This document shows positions 56,796 to 64,000 of a DNA stretch of 64,000 nt, piece after piece; positions within the stretch are counted from its first letter, which is position 1, and the number at the start of each line of letters is the position of its first letter. Origin of the DNA: Saccharolobus caldissimus. Its GTDB lineage: Archaea > Thermoproteota > Thermoprotei_A > Sulfolobales > Sulfolobaceae. Under the pieces are notes generated by a model, which did not search any database, was not told where the DNA came from, and worked only from the letters and a program-made list of their open reading frames with translations. The stretch covers positions 1,886,001 through 1,950,000 of the forward strand of contig NZ_AP025226.1 in NCBI RefSeq assembly GCF_020886315.1. The letters are read 5' to 3'. The position numbers and the translations under genes were made by a program.

Positions 56796-57932
56796 ATGAA
56801 GTTAAGAGTGCTTGAATTAGGCAATAATATTTCAGCGCCTTTAGTAGGTGAAATATTAGCTGATTTAGGAGCTGAGGTTATAAAAGTCGAACCACCTCCT
56901 TACGGAGATGATAGGAGGAGAGTTAAACCTGAGATAAACGGGATAGGAATTTACTTTGCCAGTACTAATAAGGGTAAGAAAAGTATTGTAATTAATTTAA
57001 AGACAGAAGAAGGATATGAAATATTTCAAAGATTAGTTAAAACCGCAAATATTTTAGTTACCAATTATAGACCGTCAGCACTAAGAAAACTCAGAATAGA
57101 TTATGACAACGTAAGGAAGATAAACCCAAAAATAATTTACTGCTCTATAACAGGTTTCGGAAATTTCTCTGAGGAAGCTGATAAGCCAGCTTATGATGCT
57201 ACCATATTAGCCTTAAGTGGCTTAATGGATATGACTGGGGATGAGAATGGTCCTCCAGCGAAATTTGCTACTTCTATTTCAGATATAACTACTGCTTTAA
57301 TGGCAACGATAGTTATTTTGTGGGCATTAAATAATGGAGGACCAGCCTTTTTAGACGTTCCCATGATCTACACTCAATTTTATTTAACCTTAGAAGATGC
57401 ATATATGTATCTAAATACGGGTTTAATACCTAAAAGAACGGGTTCTAAACATAGATATCTAGTGCCATATCAAGTATTTAAAGCGTCTGATGGCTATTTC
57501 TTCTTAGCTGTATTTAATGATGAACAGTACAATAGATTATGTAAAGCAATAAATAGGCCAGATTTAGCAAAGTTCGATACAATTTCGAAGAGGTTAGAGA
57601 ATAGAGAGTTTATCGAGAATGAATTACAGAAAATATTCGAGAAAAATAGCAGAAAATATTGGGTAGAATTATTAACTGAGGCTGATGTACCAGTAGCTCC
57701 AGTATTAAATTTAGCTGAGGCCTTTGAAAATTATGGAAATAGGCTAGTTTTCGAGACTAATGGTATAAAATATATTCAATTTCCAGTTAAGTCGAATCTC
57801 GAACTTGGTGTGAAAGAACCCGCTCCTAAATTAGGTCAGCACACTAGGGAAATACTCTTAGAATTGGGATATTCAGAAGAGAAAATAAATGAATTAGCTC
57901 AAAAAGGTGTAATATTAGTTAATAAGACCTAG
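56796..57932 (+). CDS. CaiB/BaiF (class III) CoA-transferase
   Basis: 378 residues. MKLRVLELGNNISAPLVGEILADLGAEVIKVEPP, FASTNKGKKSIVINLKTEEG, and PAYDATILALSGLMDMTG carrying the catalytic Asp (about D129 in YDA). Transfers CoA between carboxylic acids. Probably linked with the acyl-CoA dehydrogenase and MaoC hydratase in acid catabolism. Leaderless ATG. Confidence 0.9.
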   Translation: MKLRVLELGNNISAPLVGEILADLGAEVIKVEPPPYGDDRRRVKPEINGIGIYFASTNKGKKSIVINLKTEEGYEIFQRLVKTANILVTNYRPSALRKLRIDYDNVRKINPKIIYCSITGFGNFSEEADKPAYDATILALSGLMDMTGDENGPPAKFATSISDITTALMATIVILWALNNGGPAFLDVPMIYTQFYLTLEDAYMYLNTGLIPKRTGSKHRYLVPYQVFKASDGYFFLAVFNDEQYNRLCKAINRPDLAKFDTISKRLENREFIENELQKIFEKNSRKYWVELLTEADVPVAPVLNLAEAFENYGNRLVFETNGIKYIQFPVKSNLELGVKEPAPKLGQHTREILLELGYSEEKINELAQKGVILVNKT

Positions 57933-59094
57933 GAAGCCCTAATATGTGATGTGCAATGTAAGCAAGTATTAAGTTTTGAGATATTGGAGCTACTTTATAT
58001 AACCTAGTTTCCCTAAGCTTCCTCTCTATTCCAGTTTCAACAGCGTAACCGTAACCCCCATAGACATCCATTGCTATATTTCCAGCTTTCCAGGCTATTT
58101 CAGAGGCTAAATATTTAGATATATTTGCATAATTTCCTATTACTTTAGTGTCCTTACCCTCTTCCAGAATCCTTAATCCTTCATTATAATACGCTACTAA
58201 CGCAGAGAGTTCTGCATATACTTCAGCGATGGGGAATTGAACTCCTTGATTACTTCCTATGGGCCTTCCGAAAACAACCCTATTCTTAGCATATTCAACA
58301 GCCTTATTTATAAACCATTCAGCGTTTCCTATCATTTCTCCTGCTATCATAAACCTTTCAGCGTTTAAAAGATCTAAAAGGTAGTAGAAACCCTTTCCCA
58401 CTTCCCCTATTACGTTCTCCTCAGGAATTTTTAACCCATCTATGAAAAGTTCATAAGCATCGGTGTTTGACATGGTCTTTATTTCCCTCATATCTATACC
58501 TTCCGTTCCCTTTCTTAAATCGACCAGAAACAGAGTTATTCCATCAGTTTTCCTTTCAACAGTATCGTAAGGAGTAGTCCTAGCTGCTAATATCATAAAA
58601 TCAGTGTGCTTAACCCTTGATATGAAAATCTTATGTCCCTTTACTACATATTTATCTCCCACTTTTTCTGCAAAAGTTTTAATCCTTGTAGTATCAGATC
58701 CTACTTCTGGCTCTGTTAAAGCTAATGATAATACTTTAGCCCCTTTACCTAAGTCTGGGAAATATCTTTCCCTAATCTTTTTACCAGCATGCTTAACTAA
58801 CAATGCGGTATTATAGTAATGACCGTGTAAAACGTAAGAATTTCCCCCCTTAAGATTAACGTAATAAAGTATTAAACAAGCTAGTCTTATGCTCTTTCCA
58901 GCTCCTCCATATTCAGTGGGTATTAAGATTGATCCTAAACCTAGTTCCATAAATTCGTTAAGGAACTCTAAGGGGAATTCCCTCTTTTGATCTTTATCAA
59001 GCCAATAACTTTCCTTATATTTTTCCATCAATTCGTCAACTACGGACAAAATTAGCTTTTCTTCTTCATCTTTTGGAGAGAGCATTATATTCAT
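57919..59094 (-). CDS. Acyl-CoA dehydrogenase
   Basis: About 391 residues from ATG 59094 (59085 is another in-frame ATG; the upstream codons MKNKKIIHVFIT are not homologous). ALTEPEVGSDTTRIKTFAEK, HKIFISR, NVIGEVGKGFYYLLDLLNAERFMIAGEMIGN and QFPIAEVYAEL with DVYGGYGYA near the C-terminus. FAD enzyme oxidising acyl-CoA. Overlaps the 3' end of the CoA-transferase (convergent). Confidence 0.92.
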   Translation of the reverse strand: MNIMLSPKDEEEKLILSVVDELMEKYKESYWLDKDQKREFPLEFLNEFMELGLGSILIPTEYGGAGKSIRLACLILYYVNLKGGNSYVLHGHYYNTALLVKHAGKKIRERYFPDLGKGAKVLSLALTEPEVGSDTTRIKTFAEKVGDKYVVKGHKIFISRVKHTDFMILAARTTPYDTVERKTDGITLFLVDLRKGTEGIDMREIKTMSNTDAYELFIDGLKIPEENVIGEVGKGFYYLLDLLNAERFMIAGEMIGNAEWFINKAVEYAKNRVVFGRPIGSNQGVQFPIAEVYAELSALVAYYNEGLRILEEGKDTKVIGNYANISKYLASEIAWKAGNIAMDVYGGYGYAVETGIERKLRETRLYKVAPISQNLILAYIAHHILGLPRSY

Positions 59095-59458
59095 AGTTAT
59101 AAATACATGGATTATCTTTTTATTTTTCACGTAATAAAGATGACATGTTTTGTTTTCTTTTATTTATCATATTACAATAATATGAAAATAATTATTTTTA
59201 TTGTATAGAAATTTCATATCTACATATTATATCTGAAACACGTAGAATAGCACATTATTTTCACTTTTAGCTTAAACATTTTCAGCCATAAATTTGGAGA
59301 AAATAATGAATTACTGTTAATATTAATTTTTTATATTAAAATTTAAATTAATAGTAAAATATTATGGTAATGAAGATTCTAAAGGCATAATAGAAATTAT
59401 CATTAATTACATCTAATCTACCACTGAATTTTAATTATCAGTTTCAGAATAGCTATAT
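59095..59458. other. Intergenic region before the PIN/antitoxin module
   Basis: AT-rich with no gene seen. The acyl-CoA dehydrogenase promoter (A-rich ATAAAAAGATA on the minus strand) is at the left; TTTTAATTATC (59427-59437), 27 bases before the ATG at 59459, is the likely TATA box of the next operon. Confidence 0.5.
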
Positions 59459-59674
59459 ATGGAGGATTTTAAAAAATTTAAGGAAGAAGCTAGGGAGATT
59501 AGAAGAAAGTATGCTAATTGGGATTTCATAAATTCTTTATCACCCAGACTAAAATATGCATTAGTGTATTATATTGAAGAAGGAGACTTATATATTGCCT
59601 CAAGAATTGCAGGAATAACAATGGAGGAAATGAACGAACTAAGAATAAAAGCTAATATTCCGAACGTGAATTAG
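59459..59674 (+). CDS. Small antitoxin-like protein, copy 1
   Basis: 71 residues, charged: EEAREIRRKYANWDFINSLSPRLKYALVYYIEEGDLYIASRIAGITMEEMNELRIKANIP. The second half is helix-turn-helix-like (GDLYIASRIAGITMEEMNEL), typical of UPF0175-like antitoxins paired with PIN toxins. It directly precedes the PIN frame (TAG then ATG). A near-copy lies downstream at 60189. Confidence 0.7.
   Translation: MEDFKKFKEEAREIRRKYANWDFINSLSPRLKYALVYYIEEGDLYIASRIAGITMEEMNELRIKANIPNVN
59486..59559 (+). repeat. 74-bp direct repeat, copy 1
   Basis: Matches 60216-60289 at 73 of 74 positions, with a single T/C difference (59540/60270). Lies wholly inside the coding frames of the two antitoxin-like genes. Confidence 0.9.
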
Positions 59675-60179
59675 ATGATCGCAATAGCAGATACATCATT
59701 CATCATAGATTGGTCAAGATTTTCGAAGAAAAATCTCTTATATGAGATTTTTAACTTCATTTATCTTCCCGAACCAGAAATGAAGGAAATAAAAAGCGAA
59801 AATACAATTGCGTGGATTACAGAAGGCTTAAGTATGGGTAAGATGGAAATCTTCCCAGAACTTTCAGAATATGCATTAAAAGCTAATGGAATTAGTTAAT
59901 TGGAGTAAAACAGTACCTATAAAATCTTTAGATTACCCAGAAGCATATTGTATAGCAGTTGCTAGAGATAATAATTACATCGTGCTGACAGAGAACGGAG
60001 GAGCGTATTTCTCTCAAAGATATCTAAATAACGTAAAAATATGGAGAGCCTTTGAGGTGCTTTTGGAGCTTTATAAAAGAGGATTAATAAATATAACTGA
60101 ATTTGAAACGTACCAAAGGGAAACACTGCATATATTTCCTAAAAGGGATATTGAAAAACTTTATAATAAGGGAAAATAA
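59675..60179 (+). pseudogene. PIN-domain toxin split by a frameshift
   Basis: Two frames make one protein: 59675-59899 (MIAIADTSFIIDWSRFSKKN..., PIN Asp residues D6 and D12) and 59886-60179 (...VPIKSLDYPEAYCIAVARDNNYIVLTENGGA..., the second acidic cluster). Homologous PIN proteins run through ...PELSEYALKA-ELVNWSKT. Removing one A within GCTAATGG near 59885 would fuse them. Could be a true inactivation, a sequence error or, less likely, a programmed shift. Confidence 0.7.
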
Positions 60180-60188
60180 GTGAAATGT

Positions 60189-60407
60189 ATGGATGAAATT
60201 AAGGAATATGAAGATGAAGCTAGGGAGATTAGAAGAAAGTATGCTAATTGGGATTTCATAAATTCTTTACCACCCAGACTAAAATATGCCGTAACGCTTT
60301 ACATAGAAAAAGGAGATTTAAGACTTTCTCAGAAGTTATCTGGACTAGACCTTGAAGATTTTAAGGAATTACTTATTAAATGTAACGTTCCCACTACTTA
60401 TTACTAG
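60189..60407 (+). CDS. Small antitoxin-like protein, copy 2
   Basis: 72 residues from ATG 60189, aligning end to end with copy 1 (MDEIKEYEDEAREIRRK versus MEDFKKFKEEAREIRRK); GTG 60180 is an alternative. The middle block AREIRRKYANWDFINSLPPRLKYA is nearly identical, but the helix-turn-helix half (EKGDLRLSQKLSGLDLEDFKELL) has diverged, so it may bind a different operator. Confidence 0.7.
   Translation: MDEIKEYEDEAREIRRKYANWDFINSLPPRLKYAVTLYIEKGDLRLSQKLSGLDLEDFKELLIKCNVPTTYY
60216..60289 (+). repeat. 74-bp direct repeat, copy 2
   Basis: Partner of the repeat in the first antitoxin-like gene; the distance is 730 bp with the broken PIN gene between. Confidence 0.9.
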
Positions 60408-60718
60408 ATTTATCTTTTTAATAAAAAATTTTACAAAAATAATATTATAATATAAATAAAAACTAATATATTACGTATTTATAAATTTAATAACAATTAA
60501 TTTAAATAATAGTTAAAACCAGTTTTGCAAGAAACTGAAGCAATTGAGTCAAATCTGATATATTAGTTATAGGATCTGTTAAGTATTTAAATTAAAATTA
60601 AGGCAAAATCTAATAACTGCTGTCTAACTAAGATGATAAGTCTTCAAATAGAGAAAATTGCAATATTATGGTTATGCTCAAGTATTGATTTTATTAACCG
60701 AAAATATTATGAATCTTT
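60408..60718. other. AT-rich gap between the toxin module and the MaoC gene
   Basis: No gene seen. A T-run (ATCTTTTTAATAAAAAATTTTAC, about 60413-60434) marks a possible terminator; TTTTATTAAC near 60688-60697 is the TATA box for the leaderless gene at 60719. Confidence 0.5.
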
Positions 60719-61216
60719 ATGTCAGAAAACTCAGAAGGTCCCTATTTTGAAGATTTTAAAATAGGGCAAAGGTTTAAGAGTAAGGTAGGTAGAACGATAA
60801 CTGATGTAGATAATATCTGGTTTACCCTTCTAACAAATAATAGTAATCAAATACATTTTAATAAGGATTACACTGAGAAATACTTCCCTGGAGAGCCTTT
60901 TAAGGGTAGGTTAGTAGTAAACGGATTTTTAACACTAGCCATAGTAGCAGGATTATTAGTGGAGCAAACTAGTCAGAATGGTTTCATGCTAGGCATAGAG
61001 AACGTAAAGTTCCTAAACCCAGTATTTGCTGGAGATACAATATACGGAGAGGCTGAGGTAATAGAAGTAAGGGAGTCTAAAAGCAGACCTGGATTTGGAA
61101 TAGTTAAGATTAGAACATGGGGATATAATCAGAGAGGAGAAAAAGTTATAGAATTTGACCGGGTTTTCATGGTGAGGAAAAGAGGAGTTTCATGGACTGG
61201 AGAGAAGAAAACCTAA
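60719..61216 (+). CDS. MaoC-like enoyl-CoA hydratase
   Basis: 165 residues. MaoC hot-dog domain: GPYFEDFKIGQRFKSKVGRTITDVDNIWFTLLTNNSNQIHFNKDYT (hydratase D/N-x5-H motif NNSNQIHFN) and FKGRLVVNGFLTLAIVAGLL. The catalytic Asp of MaoC is Asn here (N41 region; NxxxxH), seen in some mesaconyl-type hydratases. Acts on acyl-CoA, plausibly with the CoA-transferase and dehydrogenase nearby. ATG is leaderless. Confidence 0.85.
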   Translation: MSENSEGPYFEDFKIGQRFKSKVGRTITDVDNIWFTLLTNNSNQIHFNKDYTEKYFPGEPFKGRLVVNGFLTLAIVAGLLVEQTSQNGFMLGIENVKFLNPVFAGDTIYGEAEVIEVRESKSRPGFGIVKIRTWGYNQRGEKVIEFDRVFMVRKRGVSWTGEKKT

Positions 61217-61223
61217 ACCAATT

Positions 61224-62579
61224 TTATAATATGACGTAAGTGTTTTTTCCAATCTCTGGTATGTAATAAGGAGTTGTCTTTCCGCTAACCCAAAGTAAGC
61301 CATATATCTGTGAAGGCGGATTAGAAGATTGATATACAAAATACCAGTAACCTATAGCGTAAAGACTTTTACTATGAGCGATTATCCACGTATAATTATA
61401 TGTATTATTATATAGATAGCCATCTTTAAGCATTACAGTAGACGCATTGTAAAAACTAGTTGAGCCAAGATTACCTTGATTTTTTAATGTTTCAAAGAAC
61501 GCTTGAGTTATTACGTCAGTTAATGAAGGGGAACCAAAGGTTACGTTTAAAGTATATCCGTTAATCTCGCTAGGTAATAAAAGCGGTTTCTTAGTATAAT
61601 TCAGTATTTTACCAGAATATGAATAAATCGATATGTTTAACTCATTCGCTAAATTAGCTTGTGATCCAGACGTGAAATTTAGGAAATAAAAGGTGTTTTG
61701 ACTGAGCGAATATAAAAGTGTATGAAAAGTCGTAATAGAACTTTGCATTATACTTAAGTATAAATTATAACCAAGTTGATAAATTACTATTGAGAAAATT
61801 TTTCCAGAATTACCTTGAGAGCCTGTTGGTCCAAGAGTAGCATTTAATATGATTGATTGAGTAGTTGCGTTACTAATTGGGGAAAACCAAAGACCTATTT
61901 GAAATCCAGTTTGGCTTATTGATATATGGGGCTGCGGAAATCCAGTAAGAGTAGGGCTATTAGTGTCATATAGCCCACTTGAACTTAAGGCATAAACTCC
62001 TATTCCACAATTCGTTGGATTTAAGTAGGTATAATCGAGTCTGTACCACTTTCCGTTAAAGTAATCTAGTATCCAAATAATAATTATTTGCCCCAGCCTA
62101 ACCTTAGCTGATATGATGTAAGTCTGATTAGATGTAATGTTAAACGCATATGAATTAACCTTACCCAATAGCTGACCTTGCTGAGGTAAATAAACGTTAT
62201 TATTAAATTGAAATCTAGTAATTAAATTGTAACCATTAGTAGTTGAATAAAATAGAGTTGCATTTTGATTTCCATTAGGGAGTGCATAAAAAGGATTTAA
62301 TTGGGGGGATATTACAAACGGTATTATAGTAACCTTAGGAGTAGGAGATTTGATCCATATAATATAGCTTACATTGAAATAATTATATGATGGGGGAATT
62401 CCGTAAAATGATACTTGAGATATAGATGCACTCACTAGCTTAGATAATCCTATAACGTTTTCCTGTTGTAAGAACGTTAATGCATAAGAAGACATATAGA
62501 CAGAGTATACTTCGAATATCGCTAGCGCTAACACTATTGTGGCAATAATAATCATTAGGTTAACTACGATACTGGGCAT
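61224..62579 (-). CDS. Pilin-like/surface protein with an N-terminal membrane helix
   Basis: 451 residues from ATG 62579 (an ATG at 62645 would overlap the divergent gene and adds an unrelated segment). MPSIVVNLMIIIATIVLALAIFEVYSVYMSS is a hydrophobic N-terminal helix followed by a large Asn/Thr-rich extracellular body. The opening matches that of the divergent gene at 62636. Possibly an archaeal type-IV-pilus-like adhesin; no K/R-G cleavage site is clear. Confidence 0.6.
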   Translation of the reverse strand: MPSIVVNLMIIIATIVLALAIFEVYSVYMSSYALTFLQQENVIGLSKLVSASISQVSFYGIPPSYNYFNVSYIIWIKSPTPKVTIIPFVISPQLNPFYALPNGNQNATLFYSTTNGYNLITRFQFNNNVYLPQQGQLLGKVNSYAFNITSNQTYIISAKVRLGQIIIIWILDYFNGKWYRLDYTYLNPTNCGIGVYALSSSGLYDTNSPTLTGFPQPHISISQTGFQIGLWFSPISNATTQSIILNATLGPTGSQGNSGKIFSIVIYQLGYNLYLSIMQSSITTFHTLLYSLSQNTFYFLNFTSGSQANLANELNISIYSYSGKILNYTKKPLLLPSEINGYTLNVTFGSPSLTDVITQAFFETLKNQGNLGSTSFYNASTVMLKDGYLYNNTYNYTWIIAHSKSLYAIGYWYFVYQSSNPPSQIYGLLWVSGKTTPYYIPEIGKNTYVIL

Positions 62580-62635
62580 ATATGTAAAATTTTGGTGAAG
62601 TTTTATATATATGTTTTTCGGTATTATTAACAGAA

Positions 62636-63196
62636 ATGCCTTCATCAGTAATTGAGGAGTTTATGATAATAATAGCAGTAGTGTTAATAGGACTAGTACT
62701 CTTTGGACTTACTATGACTTACTTTTTACCACATGAATTATTCAGTATAGCCCAACAGCAAGCCAGTTCTTTATCTTCAACGTCAACTCTTTCAGTAGGA
62801 CCTCTTTTAGTTTCTAAAAATAGCGGAAGTGCAGTAATAGAATTATATAATCCTTCAGTCTCACTAAACGTCTCAATTTTAGTATTTGCAGTTCCTTCTT
62901 ATTTAGAGCAAGATGTAGGAATTATAAGCCCCACAAGTACTCCTTTATTCTCAGTTTACTTACCTAACGGTCAATTAGCTAAAACCGTTAATATAAACTC
63001 TCCTATATATGATATAGGAGGTAGGATAATTTACGATACTCCGATTACAATTTATACGATACCCGTAAATGAGCCCGTGACCGTGACAGTAAATAACGTT
63101 AATTCTAATTCCATTCTAATAATATGGATCTTATATTATTCAAACGGGTATTGGTTTAGAATAGATTACGGATTTACGGGGGTGCCCAGCTCATGA
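62636..63196 (+). CDS. Pilin-like/surface protein, small
   Basis: 186 residues: MPSSVIEEFMIIIAVVLIGLVLFGLTMTYFLPHEL, then a beta-rich extracellular domain (STLSVGPLLVSKNSGSAVIELYNPSVSLNVSILVF), resembling archaeal pilin N-termini in hydrophobicity. Overlaps the next ATG by four bases. Paired with the neighbouring genes as a surface complex. Function unknown. Confidence 0.6.
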   Translation: MPSSVIEEFMIIIAVVLIGLVLFGLTMTYFLPHELFSIAQQQASSLSSTSTLSVGPLLVSKNSGSAVIELYNPSVSLNVSILVFAVPSYLEQDVGIISPTSTPLFSVYLPNGQLAKTVNINSPIYDIGGRIIYDTPITIYTIPVNEPVTVTVNNVNSNSILIIWILYYSNGYWFRIDYGFTGVPSS

Positions 63197-64000
63197 AGGC
63201 ATTATCTTCGCCCGTATTTTTAATTCTAATGCTTCTCATATTATTATCAATTTTAATCCCCGCCTTATTAATATTAAACTCTACACCAATTTACTCAAGC
63301 CAAGGTAAAATAGCTTCAACGCTTTATACCCAATTACAACAGCAGCAACAACAGCAAGTATTTAGAGGTAATCCTAATATATATTACAACTCGACTAAGT
63401 ACCCCTCAATACAATTCATTTTCAGTTCGGTCCCTATTCCGATTAATATTACTCAAATATACTACTTTAACGGAAATACATGGGTTCCCGTTCTTAAGAA
63501 CAGTATCATAGTAAGCAGTACTACTAAATTACCGTTACCTCCTTCAGCTTTTAACCAGCCAATATTAATAGTAACATCAGAAGCCAACTTCTACTTCTTG
63601 AATCCTAACACTTCAATAACTACAGTTACCATATCTGGACCTTCTGGTAAAATTCCAGTATATGTGACAGCGTTCGTATTAAATGGAAGTAAGGTAATTC
63701 CAATAAGTGTGCAGGTCGCGTTACAAGGGAATATTATAAATAATACTCCAGTTATATTCTATCTTAATCCTGGATCTTATTCTATAGCTGATAAGAACAG
63801 TTCTACTATATTTTTGCCGGGTTATGGACTAACAGCTACATTCCAGAATTGGACTATTGTAGGTTACGGTAATCTAAATTCTCCCTCAAATTCCCAAGGT
63901 GTAACATTTACGGTAAGTGGTCCCTTAGTATTAACTATTATATATAAGGCTGTATTGCAAAAGTTTCAAGTGATTATAAAACCAGCTAATATACCTTTAG
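63193..64000 (+). CDS. Surface protein, N-terminal part (runs off the window)
   Basis: Open from ATG 63193 (ATGA overlap with the previous stop) to the window end without a stop, 269 codons. N-terminal helix MKALSSPVFLILMLLILLSILIPALLIL, a Gln-run (LQQQQQQQ) and many N-glycosylation sequons (NSTK, NGNT, NITQ). Similar architecture to the preceding gene; probably one operon and one surface structure. Confidence 0.7.
   Translation, partial: MKALSSPVFLILMLLILLSILIPALLILNSTPIYSSQGKIASTLYTQLQQQQQQQVFRGNPNIYYNSTKYPSIQFIFSSVPIPINITQIYYFNGNTWVPVLKNSIIVSSTTKLPLPPSAFNQPILIVTSEANFYFLNPNTSITTVTISGPSGKIPVYVTAFVLNGSKVIPISVQVALQGNIINNTPVIFYLNPGSYSIADKNSSTIFLPGYGLTATFQNWTIVGYGNLNSPSNSQGVTFTVSGPLVLTIIYKAVLQKFQVIIKPANIPL

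Overview
The window is about 33% GC and densely packed. Many genes start directly behind an archaeal TATA box with no leader (ATG, GTG or TTG about 25-30 bases downstream), and T-rich tracts sit at 3' ends. Thermopsin-family peptidase, DoxD/DoxA thiosulfate:quinone oxidoreductase, Orc1/Cdc6, HerA and NurA relatives, slipin/NfeD, an S53 protease and many membrane-anchored Asn/Thr/Ser-rich surface proteins point to a thermoacidophilic crenarchaeon of the Sulfolobales, probably close to Sulfurisphaera (Sulfolobus) tokodaii. The species name is inference.

Layout. 0-3 kb: edge of a secreted protein gene, a two-gene (split) archaeosine synthase, an HPP-like membrane protein. 3.1-9.6 kb: a tightly coupled four-gene operon with a HerA-type translocase, a ~1010-residue P-loop ATPase, a coiled-coil protein and a NurA-like nuclease. 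This is the best candidate for an undescribed DNA-processing or defence system. 9.6-12.2 kb: slipin, membrane-anchored thermopsin-like protease and NfeD. 12-17.8 kb: housekeeping and unknown genes (cyclotransferase-like, TPR, MFS, pterin dehydratase). 17.8-22.2 kb: Orc1/Cdc6, a 1-kb AT-rich spacer with ORB-like and inverted repeats (probable replication origin), and isocitrate dehydrogenase. 22.2-30.4 kb: S53 protease, CBS protein, TrmO, ABC exporter, zinc ribbon and surface protein.

30.4-33 kb is a plastic island: a HEPN/MNT pair whose MNT gene carries an exact in-frame 123-bp duplication, a DUF488 pseudogene, and a broken IS5-type element. 33-36 kb: Nudix, an unknown gene, doxDA. 36-43 kb: glycolate-oxidase-type glcEDF followed by a lipoate cluster (two lipoate ligases, lipoyl synthase, a free lipoyl domain) and WrbA. 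43-50 kb: membrane proteins, MFS carriers, an NDH-2-like flavoprotein and an amidohydrolase. 50.6-56.1 kb: a complete 2-oxoacid/acetoin dehydrogenase complex (E3, E1alpha, E1beta, AcoX-like, E2), which would need the lipoate made or attached by the 40-42 kb genes. 56.8-61.2 kb: CoA-transferase, acyl-CoA dehydrogenase, a PIN toxin broken by a frameshift between two nearly identical antitoxin-like genes, and a MaoC hydratase. 61.2-64 kb: divergent pilin-like/surface protein genes running off the end.

Several non-coding signals stand out: three candidate C/D box sRNAs, and a family of decayed GC-rich, hairpin-rich relics (2.4, 44.0 and 56.4 kb). The 56.4-kb copy is an unusually structured RNA candidate, possibly the end of an IS605/TnpB-type element. 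No tRNA, rRNA or CRISPR array was seen.
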